13,991 nucleotides of DNA, from the NCBI GenBank assembly GCA_947467405.1, contig CANIIN010000018.1, forward strand, positions 1-13,991, written 5' to 3'. The first letter of the stretch is position 1, and every line of letters starts with the position of its first letter. Source of the DNA: Betaproteobacteria bacterium. GTDB taxonomy: Bacteria > Pseudomonadota > Gammaproteobacteria > Burkholderiales > SG8-39. The notes under the pieces were generated by a model, which did no database searches, had not been told where the DNA came from, and saw only the letters and a program-made list of their open reading frames with translations. The position numbers and the translations under genes are program-made. Shown here one piece after another: positions 1 through 6,778 of this stretch.

Positions 1-562
1 CGTAGGTGGCCTTGTCGATGAAGTCGAGCAGTTCGTCGCCCGAGAACATCGGCAGCCCCTGGCCCGGATCGAAAATGAACGGAATCTTCTGTTCCGCCAG
101 TTCCCTGGCGTGCTGCACCATGCCGTCGCGGCCGTCCGGCGCGACGATGGCCAGTTTGGCGCCGGTGGCAGCAGTGATGCCATTGCTGTGCGAGAAATTC
201 ATCGCGCCGGGATGGAAGGCCGTGATCTGGTTGTCGTCGAGGTCGGTGGTGATGAAGGCCTGCGCCGTCAGTTCCTCGGTGATCTCGGTCACGCAGGTGC
301 GCGGCAGGCCCAGCCGGTCCATGCGCTGCAGGTAAGGTGTGGCATCCGACCCGACCGTGGCCATGATGAGCGGATCGTCACCCAGCAGCTTCAGGTTGTA
401 GGCGATATTGCCCGCGCAGCCGCCGAATTCACGGCGCAGCTGCGGCACCAGGAACGCCACGTTCAGGATATGGATCTGTTCCGGCAGGATGTGATCCTTG
501 AAGCGGCCGTTGAAGACCATGATGTTGTCGAAGGCGATGGAACCGCAGATCAGTGTGCTCAT
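1..562 (-). CDS. PfkB-family carbohydrate kinase (adenosine-kinase-like), C-terminus cut by window edge
   Basis: The visible 187 residues begin MSTLICGSIAFDNIM and match the N-terminal half of the ribokinase/PfkB fold, which phosphorylates sugars or nucleosides with ATP. The glycine-rich PfkB signature is at about residues 47-71 (FGGCAGNIAYN through ATVGSD), followed by lid-region strands and a FDPGQGLPMF segment at 164-173. The family's C-terminal GAGD catalytic motif would lie beyond base 1 and is not visible, so this is a partial gene, not evidence of a defect. Short proteins of this type in betaproteobacteria are often labelled adenosine kinase, but the substrate cannot be read from the sequence. 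The ATG at 562-560 is the first good start; only a weak AAGAAAT-like ribosome-binding sequence precedes it. It lies 114 bases downstream of tpx on the same strand. Confidence 0.88.
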   Translation of the reverse strand, partial: MSTLICGSIAFDNIMVFNGRFKDHILPEQIHILNVAFLVPQLRREFGGCAGNIAYNLKLLGDDPLIMATVGSDATPYLQRMDRLGLPRTCVTEITEELTAQAFITTDLDDNQITAFHPGAMNFSHSNGITAATGAKLAIVAPDGRDGMVQHARELAEQKIPFIFDPGQGLPMFSGDELLDFIDKATY

Positions 563-627
563 GGCTATTTCTTGAATGGTTCGGCCCGGGCCACAATGGC
601 CGGGACCTTGGTGAATGCGGACAATGC

Positions 628-651
628 GCCCGCCCCCTCAGGGAGGCGGGC
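628..651 (-). terminator. GC-rich stem-loop between tpx and the PfkB-type gene
   Basis: A perfect 7-bp inverted repeat, gcccgcc (628-634) and ggcgggc (645-651), surrounds a 10-base interior that can add three C-G pairs. It lies 26 bases beyond the tpx stop codon in the direction of transcription. There is no T-run after it, so it is not a classical intrinsic terminator. It could be a weak terminator or an mRNA 3'-end stabiliser. Confidence 0.35.
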
Positions 652-676
652 CACCATCTGCCGCGATGGCGAGGAA

Positions 677-1177
677 TTACTTCAGGGCGGCAAGCGCTGC
701 GTCGTAGTTCGGCTCGTTGCGGATTTCCGAAACCAGCTCCGAGTGCAGCACGTTATTGTTCTCGTCGAGAACGACCACGGCGCGCGCCGCGACGCCGGCC
801 AGCGGTCCGCTGGTCAGTTCGACGCCGTAGTTGTTCAGGAACTCGCGGCCGCGCATGACTGACAGCGGTACGACGTTCTGGATGCCCTCGGCGGTGCAGA
901 AGCGGCCCATGGCGAACGGCAGGTCAGCGGAAATGGTGGCCACGACCGTGTTGGCGAGACCGGCGGCTTTCTCGTTGAACTTGCGAGCGGAGGTGGCGCA
1001 TACCGCCGTGTCCAGGCTCGGCACGATGTTCAGCACCTTGCGCTTGCCGGCGAAATCGGCCAGCGAAACGTCTTTCAGGTCCTTGCCGACCAGCTTGAAA
1101 TCGGGCGCCGCTTGCCCTTTTTGCGGGAAGTTGCCGGCGACGTTGACGGGATTGCCGCCCATGGTGACAGTACTCAT
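677..1177 (-). CDS. tpx: Thiol peroxidase Tpx (atypical 2-Cys peroxiredoxin)
   Basis: Tpx reduces hydrogen peroxide and alkyl or lipid hydroperoxides using electrons from thioredoxin. The 166-residue product has the family's usual length. The peroxidatic cysteine is C60 in the SLDTAVCATSARKF motif and the resolving cysteine is C94 in GRFCTAEG, giving the spacing expected for the intramolecular disulphide of Tpx. The start at MSTVTMGGNPV is chosen over an upstream in-frame start because a strong GGAGG sits 7 bases before it and because known Tpx proteins begin there. It follows the DUF3426 gene by a 198-base gap that could carry its own promoter, and precedes the PfkB-type gene on the same strand. 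It has no signal peptide, so I would expect a cytoplasmic product, although Tpx was described as periplasmic in early work. Confidence 0.96.
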   Translation of the reverse strand: MSTVTMGGNPVNVAGNFPQKGQAAPDFKLVGKDLKDVSLADFAGKRKVLNIVPSLDTAVCATSARKFNEKAAGLANTVVATISADLPFAMGRFCTAEGIQNVVPLSVMRGREFLNNYGVELTSGPLAGVAARAVVVLDENNNVLHSELVSEIRNEPNYDAALAALK

Positions 1178-1184
1178 TTGAAAA

Positions 1185-1189
1185 CCTCC
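1185..1189 (-). promoter_or_regulatory. Shine-Dalgarno sequence of tpx
   Basis: GGAGG on the minus strand, 7 bases before the ATG at 1177. It fixes the tpx start and argues against the 44-residue longer in-frame reading. Confidence 0.85.
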
Positions 1190-1272
1190 GGAGTTGGGGT
1201 GTTGGTGGAATCTGGGGAACGGGGCGACGCCGCGCGCGGCACCTGCGGGCAGCACGGCATGGCTTGACGAGA

Positions 1273-1299
1273 ATGAAGGATAACGGAAATTGCCTTCAT
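1273..1299. repeat. Inverted repeat upstream of tpx
   Basis: atgaagg (1273-1279) and ccttcat (1293-1299) form a perfect 7-bp inverted repeat with a 13-base AT-richer spacer. It lies about 96-122 bases before the tpx start, in the gap between tpx and the DUF3426 gene. The size and spacing fit an operator for a dimeric regulator or a leader stem-loop, but no specific regulator can be named. I could not assign a sigma-70 promoter in this gap with confidence. Confidence 0.35.
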
Positions 1300-1375
1300 G
1301 TTTCAGCACGCCTTGACCGGAGCCCTATCAGAACCGGCCGGTTGGATGGCGCATGTTGATCCGGGAAAGGCCGCA

Positions 1376-2725
1376 TCAGGGATAAAACAGGTACAGGCGA
1401 TAGCCGGTGGCCTTGACCGCCGACGCCTCGAAATAGATCTTCATCGGCAATTCCGAACTGGCGGGAAACACGCCGTTCTGGATTCCCGCGATGACATAGT
1501 CGCTGGTGCCGATCACACGCCGGGCGACGGGTTGGCCCTGCGCGTCGGTCAGCGTCAGTTCGAGCGCCGGCTGAGCCTGTGCAAACGGCGCGCGATTGCG
1601 CAGGGTGGCAGACAGCACCATGACTGCAGGGTTGATGCTGTCCGCCTGCAGGTCGGAAGCCTCGATGCTCATGAGTTCCGCACGTTGCGGGGATGGCAGG
1701 TCGCAACCGGCCCAGTCGCACCATTGCACCGCGGCCGCCCGGACCGAGGGAAACAGCAGCACCAGGTCGCCGCGCAGGTGATAGGCGATTTGCGCTGTCA
1801 GCGCCGCGAGCAGCAGGATGGCGGCCGGAATGCCGAGCCACTTCGATAGGCCGGGTTGCGCGTTGCGAGGCGCGCCGAATTCCAGTTCCAGCGGTTCCAC
1901 GGGCGACGCGACTCGCACTTCGGCAGGTTCGCTGGCAAGCGGCGGCATGGCGGCCACTGCCGCATCGATCGGATCAAGCCGGTCATCGGGCAACACGGCC
2001 GTCGCCGGTTCATCGGCAGGGGAGTCTGCGTCGCCCGCGGTGACGGGACCTGCGTCGTCTGGATGTTCAGTGTTGTCGTGGGTGCCTGCCTCGGTCGATG
2101 AGGCCGGGGATTCGTCTTGCACTGGTTCGGATGTGCTAACCGCCGGCGCGTCCTGCTGCGCGTGAACCTTGAGAGGTTCAGCGCCTGCCTCGTCCAGTCC
2201 TTCCGCGAAGGGTCTGACAAGGTCGTCGTTGCTGACGTTTCCGGATTCGACGGAACGTTCGGCGGGCTCAGTCGTGGGTTCCGCAGCGGCGACAGGCAGT
2301 TCGGTTTCTCCCTCAGCGGTCGGACTGTCGTCTGAAGAGTCCGGTGCCGATTCGAGCAGTGGATTGTGCGGTTCTGGAACGATTGCGCCGGCGTGTTCTT
2401 CTGCGACTGTCTCGGCTGCTGTACCGGAGGCCGGGACATCGGCTGGCAGTTCCTCGTCGGTGGCAGCAATGAAACTCGTGGCGTCGTAGAGCGGTTCGTC
2501 GTCCGTCGCCTCGCCGGAGGCTGTCGTAGGCGATGCAAGGCCCGCGGTCGGTGTTGCCGGGGCGGGTTCAATCTCGACGGCGTGGGCGCGTGCGTCGAAC
2601 ACGTGGCTGCAACGTCCGCAACGTACCAGACCGTGACGAAGCGACAACTGCTCCGCGCTGGCGCGAAACGCCGTGGCGCAGTCCGGGCAGCGGGTAATCA
2701 GGCTTTGCGCTGACCCGAGAGGCAT
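1376..2725 (-). CDS. Zinc-ribbon / DUF3426 single-pass membrane protein
   Basis: This 449-residue product has three visible parts. An N-terminal finger (MJ0042-type) has C13, C16, C36 and C39 as two CxxC pairs and should bind zinc. Residues 45-294 are a long low-complexity linker rich in Ala, Glu, Asp, Pro, Ser and Thr and almost free of lysine. A single membrane helix at about 297-317 (IPAAILLLAALTAQIAY) is followed by a DUF3426 domain with a CDWAGCDLPSP motif and the C-terminus ATGYRLYLFYP. The likely topology is finger inside, DUF3426 in the periplasm. The ATG at 2725 overlaps the last 28 bases of prmA, so the two are probably translated together; the longer upstream in-frame reading runs antisense-free through prmA in the wrong frame and is rejected. 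The function of the family is unknown to me; it recurs beside prmA in betaproteobacteria. Confidence 0.85.
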   Translation of the reverse strand: MPLGSAQSLITRCPDCATAFRASAEQLSLRHGLVRCGRCSHVFDARAHAVEIEPAPATPTAGLASPTTASGEATDDEPLYDATSFIAATDEELPADVPASGTAAETVAEEHAGAIVPEPHNPLLESAPDSSDDSPTAEGETELPVAAAEPTTEPAERSVESGNVSNDDLVRPFAEGLDEAGAEPLKVHAQQDAPAVSTSEPVQDESPASSTEAGTHDNTEHPDDAGPVTAGDADSPADEPATAVLPDDRLDPIDAAVAAMPPLASEPAEVRVASPVEPLELEFGAPRNAQPGLSKWLGIPAAILLLAALTAQIAYHLRGDLVLLFPSVRAAAVQWCDWAGCDLPSPQRAELMSIEASDLQADSINPAVMVLSATLRNRAPFAQAQPALELTLTDAQGQPVARRVIGTSDYVIAGIQNGVFPASSELPMKIYFEASAVKATGYRLYLFYP

Positions 2726-3615
2726 ACCCAGCCCTCCAGTTCCCGTGGCGGTTCGAATTCGAACCACGCGCGATAGATGTCCATGACTTCTTCGGCCTGC
2801 GCGGCGAGCACGCCGGACAGCGCCATGATGCCGCCCGGTCGAACGTGTCGGGATAGTGCAGGTGCCAGCATTTTCAGCGGATTGGACAGGATGTTGGCGA
2901 CCAGCATATCCGCTTCGATGGACAGCGTCGTGGCGACATCGAGAAACTCCGCGGCGACATGATTGCGTCCGGCGTTGTCGCGGGCTGCCGCCACGGCGGC
3001 GGGGTCGATGTCCACGCCGACCACGCGTCCCGCACCCAGTCGCGCCGCGGCGATCGCCAGGATGCCGGATCCGCATCCGTAGTCGAGCACGCTTTCGCCG
3101 CCTTGTACGCGCCGCTCCAGCCATTGCAGGCAGAGTTGCGTAGTGGGATGGCTGCCGGTGCCGAAGGCCACACCCGGGTCCAGTTCGATGTTGATGGCGT
3201 TGCTGTCGGGTTGTTCATGCCAGGAGGGCACGATCCACAAACGCTCCGAAATGCGGATGGGCTGGAACTGCGCCTGGGTCTTGCGTACCCAGTCGTCGTC
3301 GGGCACCGCCTCGATACGAAACGCCGGTACTGCGGCGAGTCCTGCAGCATGGGCCGCATCGGCCATGAAAGCCGCCGCGTCGGTGGCTTCATCAAGCAAT
3401 ATCGTCAGTCGCAGGCGCGGCCAGGTGGCCGGATCGTCCGTGTTGGGCCAGGCCGCGTCCTTCATGCCCGGTTCGCCATACATCGGCACTTCGTCCGGCG
3501 TGCCGACGAGCGGATCATCGGCGCTGACCGACAGCGCACCCGCGTCGAAGCAGGCATCCGACAGCGCATTGGCCTCTTCCGCGTCGAGTTCGAAAATCAG
3601 GCTCTTGAGGGTCAT
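2698..3615 (-). CDS. prmA: Ribosomal protein L11 methyltransferase PrmA
   Basis: PrmA uses S-adenosylmethionine to trimethylate lysines and the N-terminal amine of ribosomal protein L11. The product is 305 residues, close to the 293 of the E. coli enzyme. An N-terminal substrate-recognition domain (about 1-110) precedes a Rossmann methyltransferase domain. The family signature LDPGVAFGTGSHPTT is at 145-159, SAM motif I DYGCGSGIL at 178-186, the acidic ribose-binding stretch VGVDIDP at 199-205, and the NIL motif at 241-243. The start MTLKSLIFEL at 3615 is standard for the family, though no Shine-Dalgarno sequence precedes it. It follows accC by 115 bases and its last codons overlap the start of the DUF3426 gene, a layout that I recall from other betaproteobacteria. 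Confidence 0.96.
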   Translation of the reverse strand: MTLKSLIFELDAEEANALSDACFDAGALSVSADDPLVGTPDEVPMYGEPGMKDAAWPNTDDPATWPRLRLTILLDEATDAAAFMADAAHAAGLAAVPAFRIEAVPDDDWVRKTQAQFQPIRISERLWIVPSWHEQPDSNAINIELDPGVAFGTGSHPTTQLCLQWLERRVQGGESVLDYGCGSGILAIAAARLGAGRVVGVDIDPAAVAAARDNAGRNHVAAEFLDVATTLSIEADMLVANILSNPLKMLAPALSRHVRPGGIMALSGVLAAQAEEVMDIYRAWFEFEPPRELEGWVCLSGQRKA

Positions 3616-3687
3616 GGGTGTAGGAGGCTATGCGCCACAGGTCAGATTACGGATGTTCATGACATTCGACACTCGCTCCGCCGATTC

Positions 3688-3719
3688 CAGGGAGCGCAGT
3701 TTTGCCGACAAGCTCCCTG
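3688..3719 (-). repeat. Inverted repeat in the accC-prmA gap
   Basis: cagggagc (3688-3695) and gctccctg (3712-3719) are a perfect 8-bp inverted repeat with a 16-base loop. It starts 12 bases beyond the accC stop, in the direction of transcription. The octamer tgccgaca also occurs twice here (3703-3710 and 3718-3725). No T-run follows on the transcript, so it may be a partial terminator, an mRNA-processing hairpin or a stabiliser that sets prmA expression lower than accBC. Confidence 0.4.
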
Positions 3720-3730
3720 CCGACAGGATG

Positions 3731-5095
3731 TCAGCCGCCGGTATCGCGTTTCTTCTGCTGTGCCAGCTTCTGCTCGACATAGTGGATGCTCACGCCGCCC
3801 TTGACCACGTGATTGTCCATCAGCAACTCCTGATGCAGCGGGATGTTGGTCAGGATTCCCCCCACCACCATTTCGGACAGCGCGATGCGCATGCGCTTGA
3901 TGGCCTGGTCGCGCGTCGCGCCATAGGAAATCACCTTGCCCACCATCGAATCGTAGTTCGGCGGCACGCTGTAGCCGTGATACACGTGCGAATCGACGCG
4001 AATGCCGGGGCCTCCGGGCGGATGGTAGGACGTTATCTTGCCCGGCGAGGGCACGAAGGTGAACGGGTGTTCGGCATTGATGCGGCACTCGATGGCATGG
4101 CCGCGGAACTCGATGTCGCGCTGTCGGAAGGACAGTTTTTCACCGGCCGCCACGCGGATCTGCTCCTGCACGATGTCCACGCCGGTGATCATTTCGCTGA
4201 CCGGGTGTTCGACCTGCACGCGGGTGTTCATCTCGATGAAATAGAACTCGCCGTTTTCGTACAGGAATTCGAACGTGCCGGCGCCGCGGTAATTGATCTT
4301 GCGGCAGGCTTCCACGCAGCGCTCGCCGATGCGCACGCGCTGGCGCGGCGTGATGTCCGGCGCAGGCGCCTCTTCCATGATCTTCTGGTGGCGGCGCTGC
4401 ATGGAGCAGTCGCGTTCGCCGAGATAGACCACGTTGCGATGTTCGTCGGCCATGACCTGCACCTCGATATGACGCGGATTCTCGAGGTACTTTTCCATGT
4501 ATAGCGTCGGGTTGCCGAACGCGGCTTCGGCCTCGTTGCGGGTCAGCGACACGGCGTTCTTCAGCGCGGCTTCAGTGTGCACCACGCGCATGCCGCGTCC
4601 GCCGCCGCCGCCGGAGGCCTTGATGATGACCGGGTAACCGATCCTGCGCGCCATCTTGATCAGTTCTTCCGGCTCCGGAGGCAGCGCGCCGTCGGAACCC
4701 GGCACGCACGGCACGCCGGCCTTGATCATGGTCTGCTTGGCGCTGACCTTGTCGCCCATCAGGCGAATGGTTTCGGGCCGCGGGCCGATGAAGACGAATC
4801 CGCTCTTTTCGACGCGCTCGGCGAAGTCGGCGTTCTCCGACAGGAAGCCGTAGCCGGGATGGATGGCTTCGGCGTCCGTGACTTCAGCGGCGCTGATGAT
4901 GGCGGGGATATTCAGGTAGCTCAGGTTGGACGGCGCAGGACCGATGCAGACCGATTCGTCGGCCAGCGTCACGTACTTCGCTTCGCGGTCGGCTTCCGAG
5001 TGCACCACCACGGTCTTGATGCCGAGCTCGCGACAGGCGCGCTGGATGCGCAGCGCAATCTCGCCGCGGTTGGCGATAAGGATTTTCTGGAACAT
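3731..5095 (-). CDS. accC: Biotin carboxylase subunit of acetyl-CoA carboxylase
   Basis: AccC carries out the ATP- and bicarbonate-dependent carboxylation of biotin on AccB, the first half-reaction of malonyl-CoA formation for fatty acid synthesis. The 454-residue product matches the 449 of E. coli almost position for position: K116 and K159 with the ATP-grasp glycine loop SGGGGGRGMR at 161-170, the metal-binding E276 and E288, N290, the bicarbonate/biotin site R292-Q294-V295-E296 in NTRVQVEHP, and R338 in ECRIN. The start is put at the ATG giving MFQKILIANRGE, the canonical N-terminus; an ATG two codons earlier (5101) is an alternative and neither has a clear Shine-Dalgarno sequence. It lies 23 bases after accB, so the two form the usual accBC operon. 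The transferase subunits are not in the window. Confidence 0.97.
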   Translation of the reverse strand: MFQKILIANRGEIALRIQRACRELGIKTVVVHSEADREAKYVTLADESVCIGPAPSNLSYLNIPAIISAAEVTDAEAIHPGYGFLSENADFAERVEKSGFVFIGPRPETIRLMGDKVSAKQTMIKAGVPCVPGSDGALPPEPEELIKMARRIGYPVIIKASGGGGGRGMRVVHTEAALKNAVSLTRNEAEAAFGNPTLYMEKYLENPRHIEVQVMADEHRNVVYLGERDCSMQRRHQKIMEEAPAPDITPRQRVRIGERCVEACRKINYRGAGTFEFLYENGEFYFIEMNTRVQVEHPVSEMITGVDIVQEQIRVAAGEKLSFRQRDIEFRGHAIECRINAEHPFTFVPSPGKITSYHPPGGPGIRVDSHVYHGYSVPPNYDSMVGKVISYGATRDQAIKRMRIALSEMVVGGILTNIPLHQELLMDNHVVKGGVSIHYVEQKLAQQKKRDTGG

Positions 5096-5118
5096 GGGCA
5101 TGTGAGGGCGGGCTTTTC

Positions 5119-5574
5119 TTACCCGATGACGATCAGCGGCTCGCCGTATTCCACCGGCTGGGCGTTCTCGACCAGGATGGCCTTCACCATGCCGTCGTGG
5201 TCCGCCTCGATCTCGTTCATCAGCTTCATGGCTTCGATGATGCACACCGTCTGGCCCTTCTTGACGGTGTCGCCGATTTCCACGAACGGCTTGGAGTCCG
5301 GCGAGGACGAGCGATAGAAGGTGCCGACCATCGGCGACTTCATGATGTTGCCTTCCGGCTGGGCCGGTGCCGGCGGGGCGGCGGCCAGCGCCGCTGCCGC
5401 CGGCGCGGCCAGTGCTTGTTGCATATGCTGCGGCTGCATCATCACGTACTCGCCGCCGCTGCGGCCGCCGTTCTTGACGATGCGGACCTTTTCCTCGCCT
5501 TCCGTCACTTCCAGTTCGGCAATGCCGGATTCCTCAACGAGGTCGATGAGTTTCTTGAGTTTTCTGAGATCCAT
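5119..5574 (-). CDS. accB: Biotin carboxyl carrier protein of acetyl-CoA carboxylase
   Basis: AccB carries the biotin that is carboxylated by AccC and then delivered to the carboxyltransferase. The 151-residue product starts MDLRKLKKLIDLVEESGIAE, typical for the family. It has an N-terminal helical/strand region (1-45), an Ala/Pro-rich flexible linker (about 52-75) and a C-terminal biotinyl domain (77-151). The biotin attachment motif is EAMKLMNE with K117 as the modified lysine, and the preceding PMVGTFYRSSSPDSKPFV carries the thumb typical of bacterial AccB. A strong GGGAGGA sits 6 bases before the ATG and decides the start against an upstream in-frame one. It is 59 bases downstream of aroQ, an arrangement common in proteobacteria. 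Confidence 0.97.
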   Translation of the reverse strand: MDLRKLKKLIDLVEESGIAELEVTEGEEKVRIVKNGGRSGGEYVMMQPQHMQQALAAPAAAALAAAPPAPAQPEGNIMKSPMVGTFYRSSSPDSKPFVEIGDTVKKGQTVCIIEAMKLMNEIEADHDGMVKAILVENAQPVEYGEPLIVIG

Positions 5575-5580
5575 ATTTTC

Positions 5581-5587
5581 TCCTCCC
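5581..5587 (-). promoter_or_regulatory. Shine-Dalgarno sequence of accB
   Basis: GGGAGGA on the minus strand, 6 bases before the accB ATG at 5574. It excludes the ten-residue longer in-frame start further upstream. Confidence 0.85.
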
Positions 5588-5633
5588 GGAAATAGCCGCA
5601 GCACTGCTGCCGGCGCCGGTTTCTGATGCGGGA

Positions 5634-6143
5634 TCAGTTTTTGGGTTGAAGGGCAAACTGCAGCGCGAGGTCATAACCCCGGCTGCCGAGGCCGCAGATC
5701 GTGCCGGTGGCCACTGCGGAAAAATAGGAATGGTGGCGGAACGGTTCACGCGCGTGCACATTGGAGATGTGCACTTCGATGAACGGGATGCCGACCCCGG
5801 TCAAGGCGTCCCGCAGCGCGACGCTGGTGTGGGTATAGCCAGCCGGATTGATGATGATGTAGGCGTATTTCTGCGCTTTGGCAGCATGTACACGCTCGAT
5901 CAGCGCACCTTCGTGGTTGCTCTGGAAGCATTCCACGACGGCGCCATAGCCCCGTCCAAGCTGGGCGAGGCGCTGGTTGATGTCGTCCAGCGTTTCGCTG
6001 CCGTAGATATGCGGTTCGCGTGTTCCCAGCAGGTTCAGGTTCGGACCATGCAGGACCAGGACTCGCCGCGCGGCCGCTTTGCTTGCTTGCGGCTTGGTCC
6101 GCTGCCGGGAGGCCCCTGCAGCGCTTTTTGGAGGCTTTGTCAT
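5634..6143 (-). CDS. aroQ: Type II 3-dehydroquinate dehydratase AroQ
   Basis: AroQ dehydrates 3-dehydroquinate to 3-dehydroshikimate in the shikimate pathway; type II enzymes form dodecamers. The signature HGPNLNLLGTREPHIYG (32-48) holds the conserved N38, R42 and the catalytic tyrosine Y47. INPAGYTHTS (98-107) and EVHISNVHAREPFRHHS (123-139), with catalytic H125, complete the active site. The product is 169 residues because the chosen ATG adds about 26 residues rich in Ala, Lys, Arg, Ser and Gln before the first core strand; the family is usually 145-150 residues. There is no ATG, GTG or TTG nearer the core, so the extension is probably real unless a rarer start is used. Ribosome binding is weak (GGCAGAT). 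It lies between the thioredoxin-like gene (83-base gap) and accB. Confidence 0.94.
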   Translation of the reverse strand: MTKPPKSAAGASRQRTKPQASKAAARRVLVLHGPNLNLLGTREPHIYGSETLDDINQRLAQLGRGYGAVVECFQSNHEGALIERVHAAKAQKYAYIIINPAGYTHTSVALRDALTGVGIPFIEVHISNVHAREPFRHHSYFSAVATGTICGLGSRGYDLALQFALQPKN

Positions 6144-6174
6144 ATCTGCCAGTTTGCCGTAATTACCATCACTT

Positions 6175-6201
6175 TGTCCACCCGTTAGCCGGAATTGGAC
6201 A
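6175..6201. repeat. Short inverted repeat in the gap before aroQ
   Basis: tgtcca (6175-6180) and tggaca (6196-6201) are a perfect 6-bp inverted repeat around a 15-base interior that itself contains ccg/cgg pairing. It lies 32 bases before the aroQ ATG and 26 bases after the stop of the thioredoxin-like gene. It could be a regulatory dyad or a weak terminator; no function can be assigned. Confidence 0.25.
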
Positions 6202-6226
6202 CGCACTAGTCTTGAGCGGCTCCATT

Positions 6227-6778
6227 TCAGGCGGCCTGCCGGCCCTTGGCGAGCAGTGGCGCGATAACTTCCTCCAATTCCTGTTCGGAGATCTTGCCAA
6301 GATGGGTCCGGACCACCTTGCCCTCTTGATCCAGCACCACGGTATAGGGCAATGCGCCAGTCTTGTTGCCCAGTTGGCGAGAGAGATCGACGGTTTCCAG
6401 GCCGCCGATCAGGAGTGCATAAGTGATTTGGAAATCTTTGGAAAATTGTCTGACTTTATCGGCACTATCGATGGCGATGCCGACAATTTGAAGACTTTTA
6501 GAGGCATATTTTTTTTCAATCCGAAGCAGTCCGGGGATCTCTTCCCGGCATGGTTCGCACCAAGTTGCCCAGAAATTGACGACCTGTACCCTGCCCTGCC
6601 ACTGCTTCATGGACTGCGGCTTGCCGTCCGGATCGGATAACTCCAAAGCGAGCAGATTGCGTACCGCATCGCCTGTGGCGGGTCCCGTCATGTTGGCGCG
6701 GCGTAGCGCAAAACCCGCGCCGCCCGCAATCAATGCGGCGGCCGCAATCAACCAGTTTCGGCGCGACACCTGGCTCAT
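6227..6778 (-). CDS. TlpA/ResA-like thioredoxin-fold protein, membrane-anchored or exported
   Basis: The 183-residue product belongs to the TlpA/ResA group of periplasmic thiol-disulphide oxidoreductases, which usually act as reductants in cytochrome c maturation or in keeping cell-envelope cysteines reduced. The active site is FWATWCEPCREE with C74 and C77, and the cis-proline is P144 in GALPYTVVLD. The N-terminus SRRNWLIAAAALIAGGAGFA has a twin-arginine pair followed by a hydrophobic stretch at about 10-25 with no clear cleavage site, so it may be an uncleaved anchor or a Tat-type signal. A GGAGG 7 bases upstream supports the ATG at 6778. That ATG overlaps the stop of the upstream 202-aa gene as ATGA, suggesting translational coupling. 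The exact partner and redox direction cannot be read from the sequence. Confidence 0.9.
   Translation of the reverse strand: MSQVSRRNWLIAAAALIAGGAGFALRRANMTGPATGDAVRNLLALELSDPDGKPQSMKQWQGRVQVVNFWATWCEPCREEIPGLLRIEKKYASKSLQIVGIAIDSADKVRQFSKDFQITYALLIGGLETVDLSRQLGNKTGALPYTVVLDQEGKVVRTHLGKISEQELEEVIAPLLAKGRQAA

Noticed and set aside
110..862. A 250-codon plus-strand frame across the PfkB-type gene and tpx
   Set aside because: It crosses the ends of two minus-strand genes and the gap between them and resembles no protein family.
1798..2571. A 257-codon minus-strand frame rich in Pro, Arg, Thr and Asn over the DUF3426 linker
   Set aside because: It is the +1 frame of the low-complexity linker. 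The other frame links a zinc finger, a membrane helix and a DUF3426 domain and is clearly the real one.
3143..4504. A 453-codon open frame on the plus strand opposite prmA and accC
   Set aside because: It is antisense to two strongly supported enzymes, has His/Ala/Arg/Asp-rich composition typical of reversed GC-rich codons, and shows no domain.
4577..5317. A 246-codon plus-strand frame opposite accC and accB
   Set aside because: Antisense shadow of two conserved genes with catalytic residues in place.
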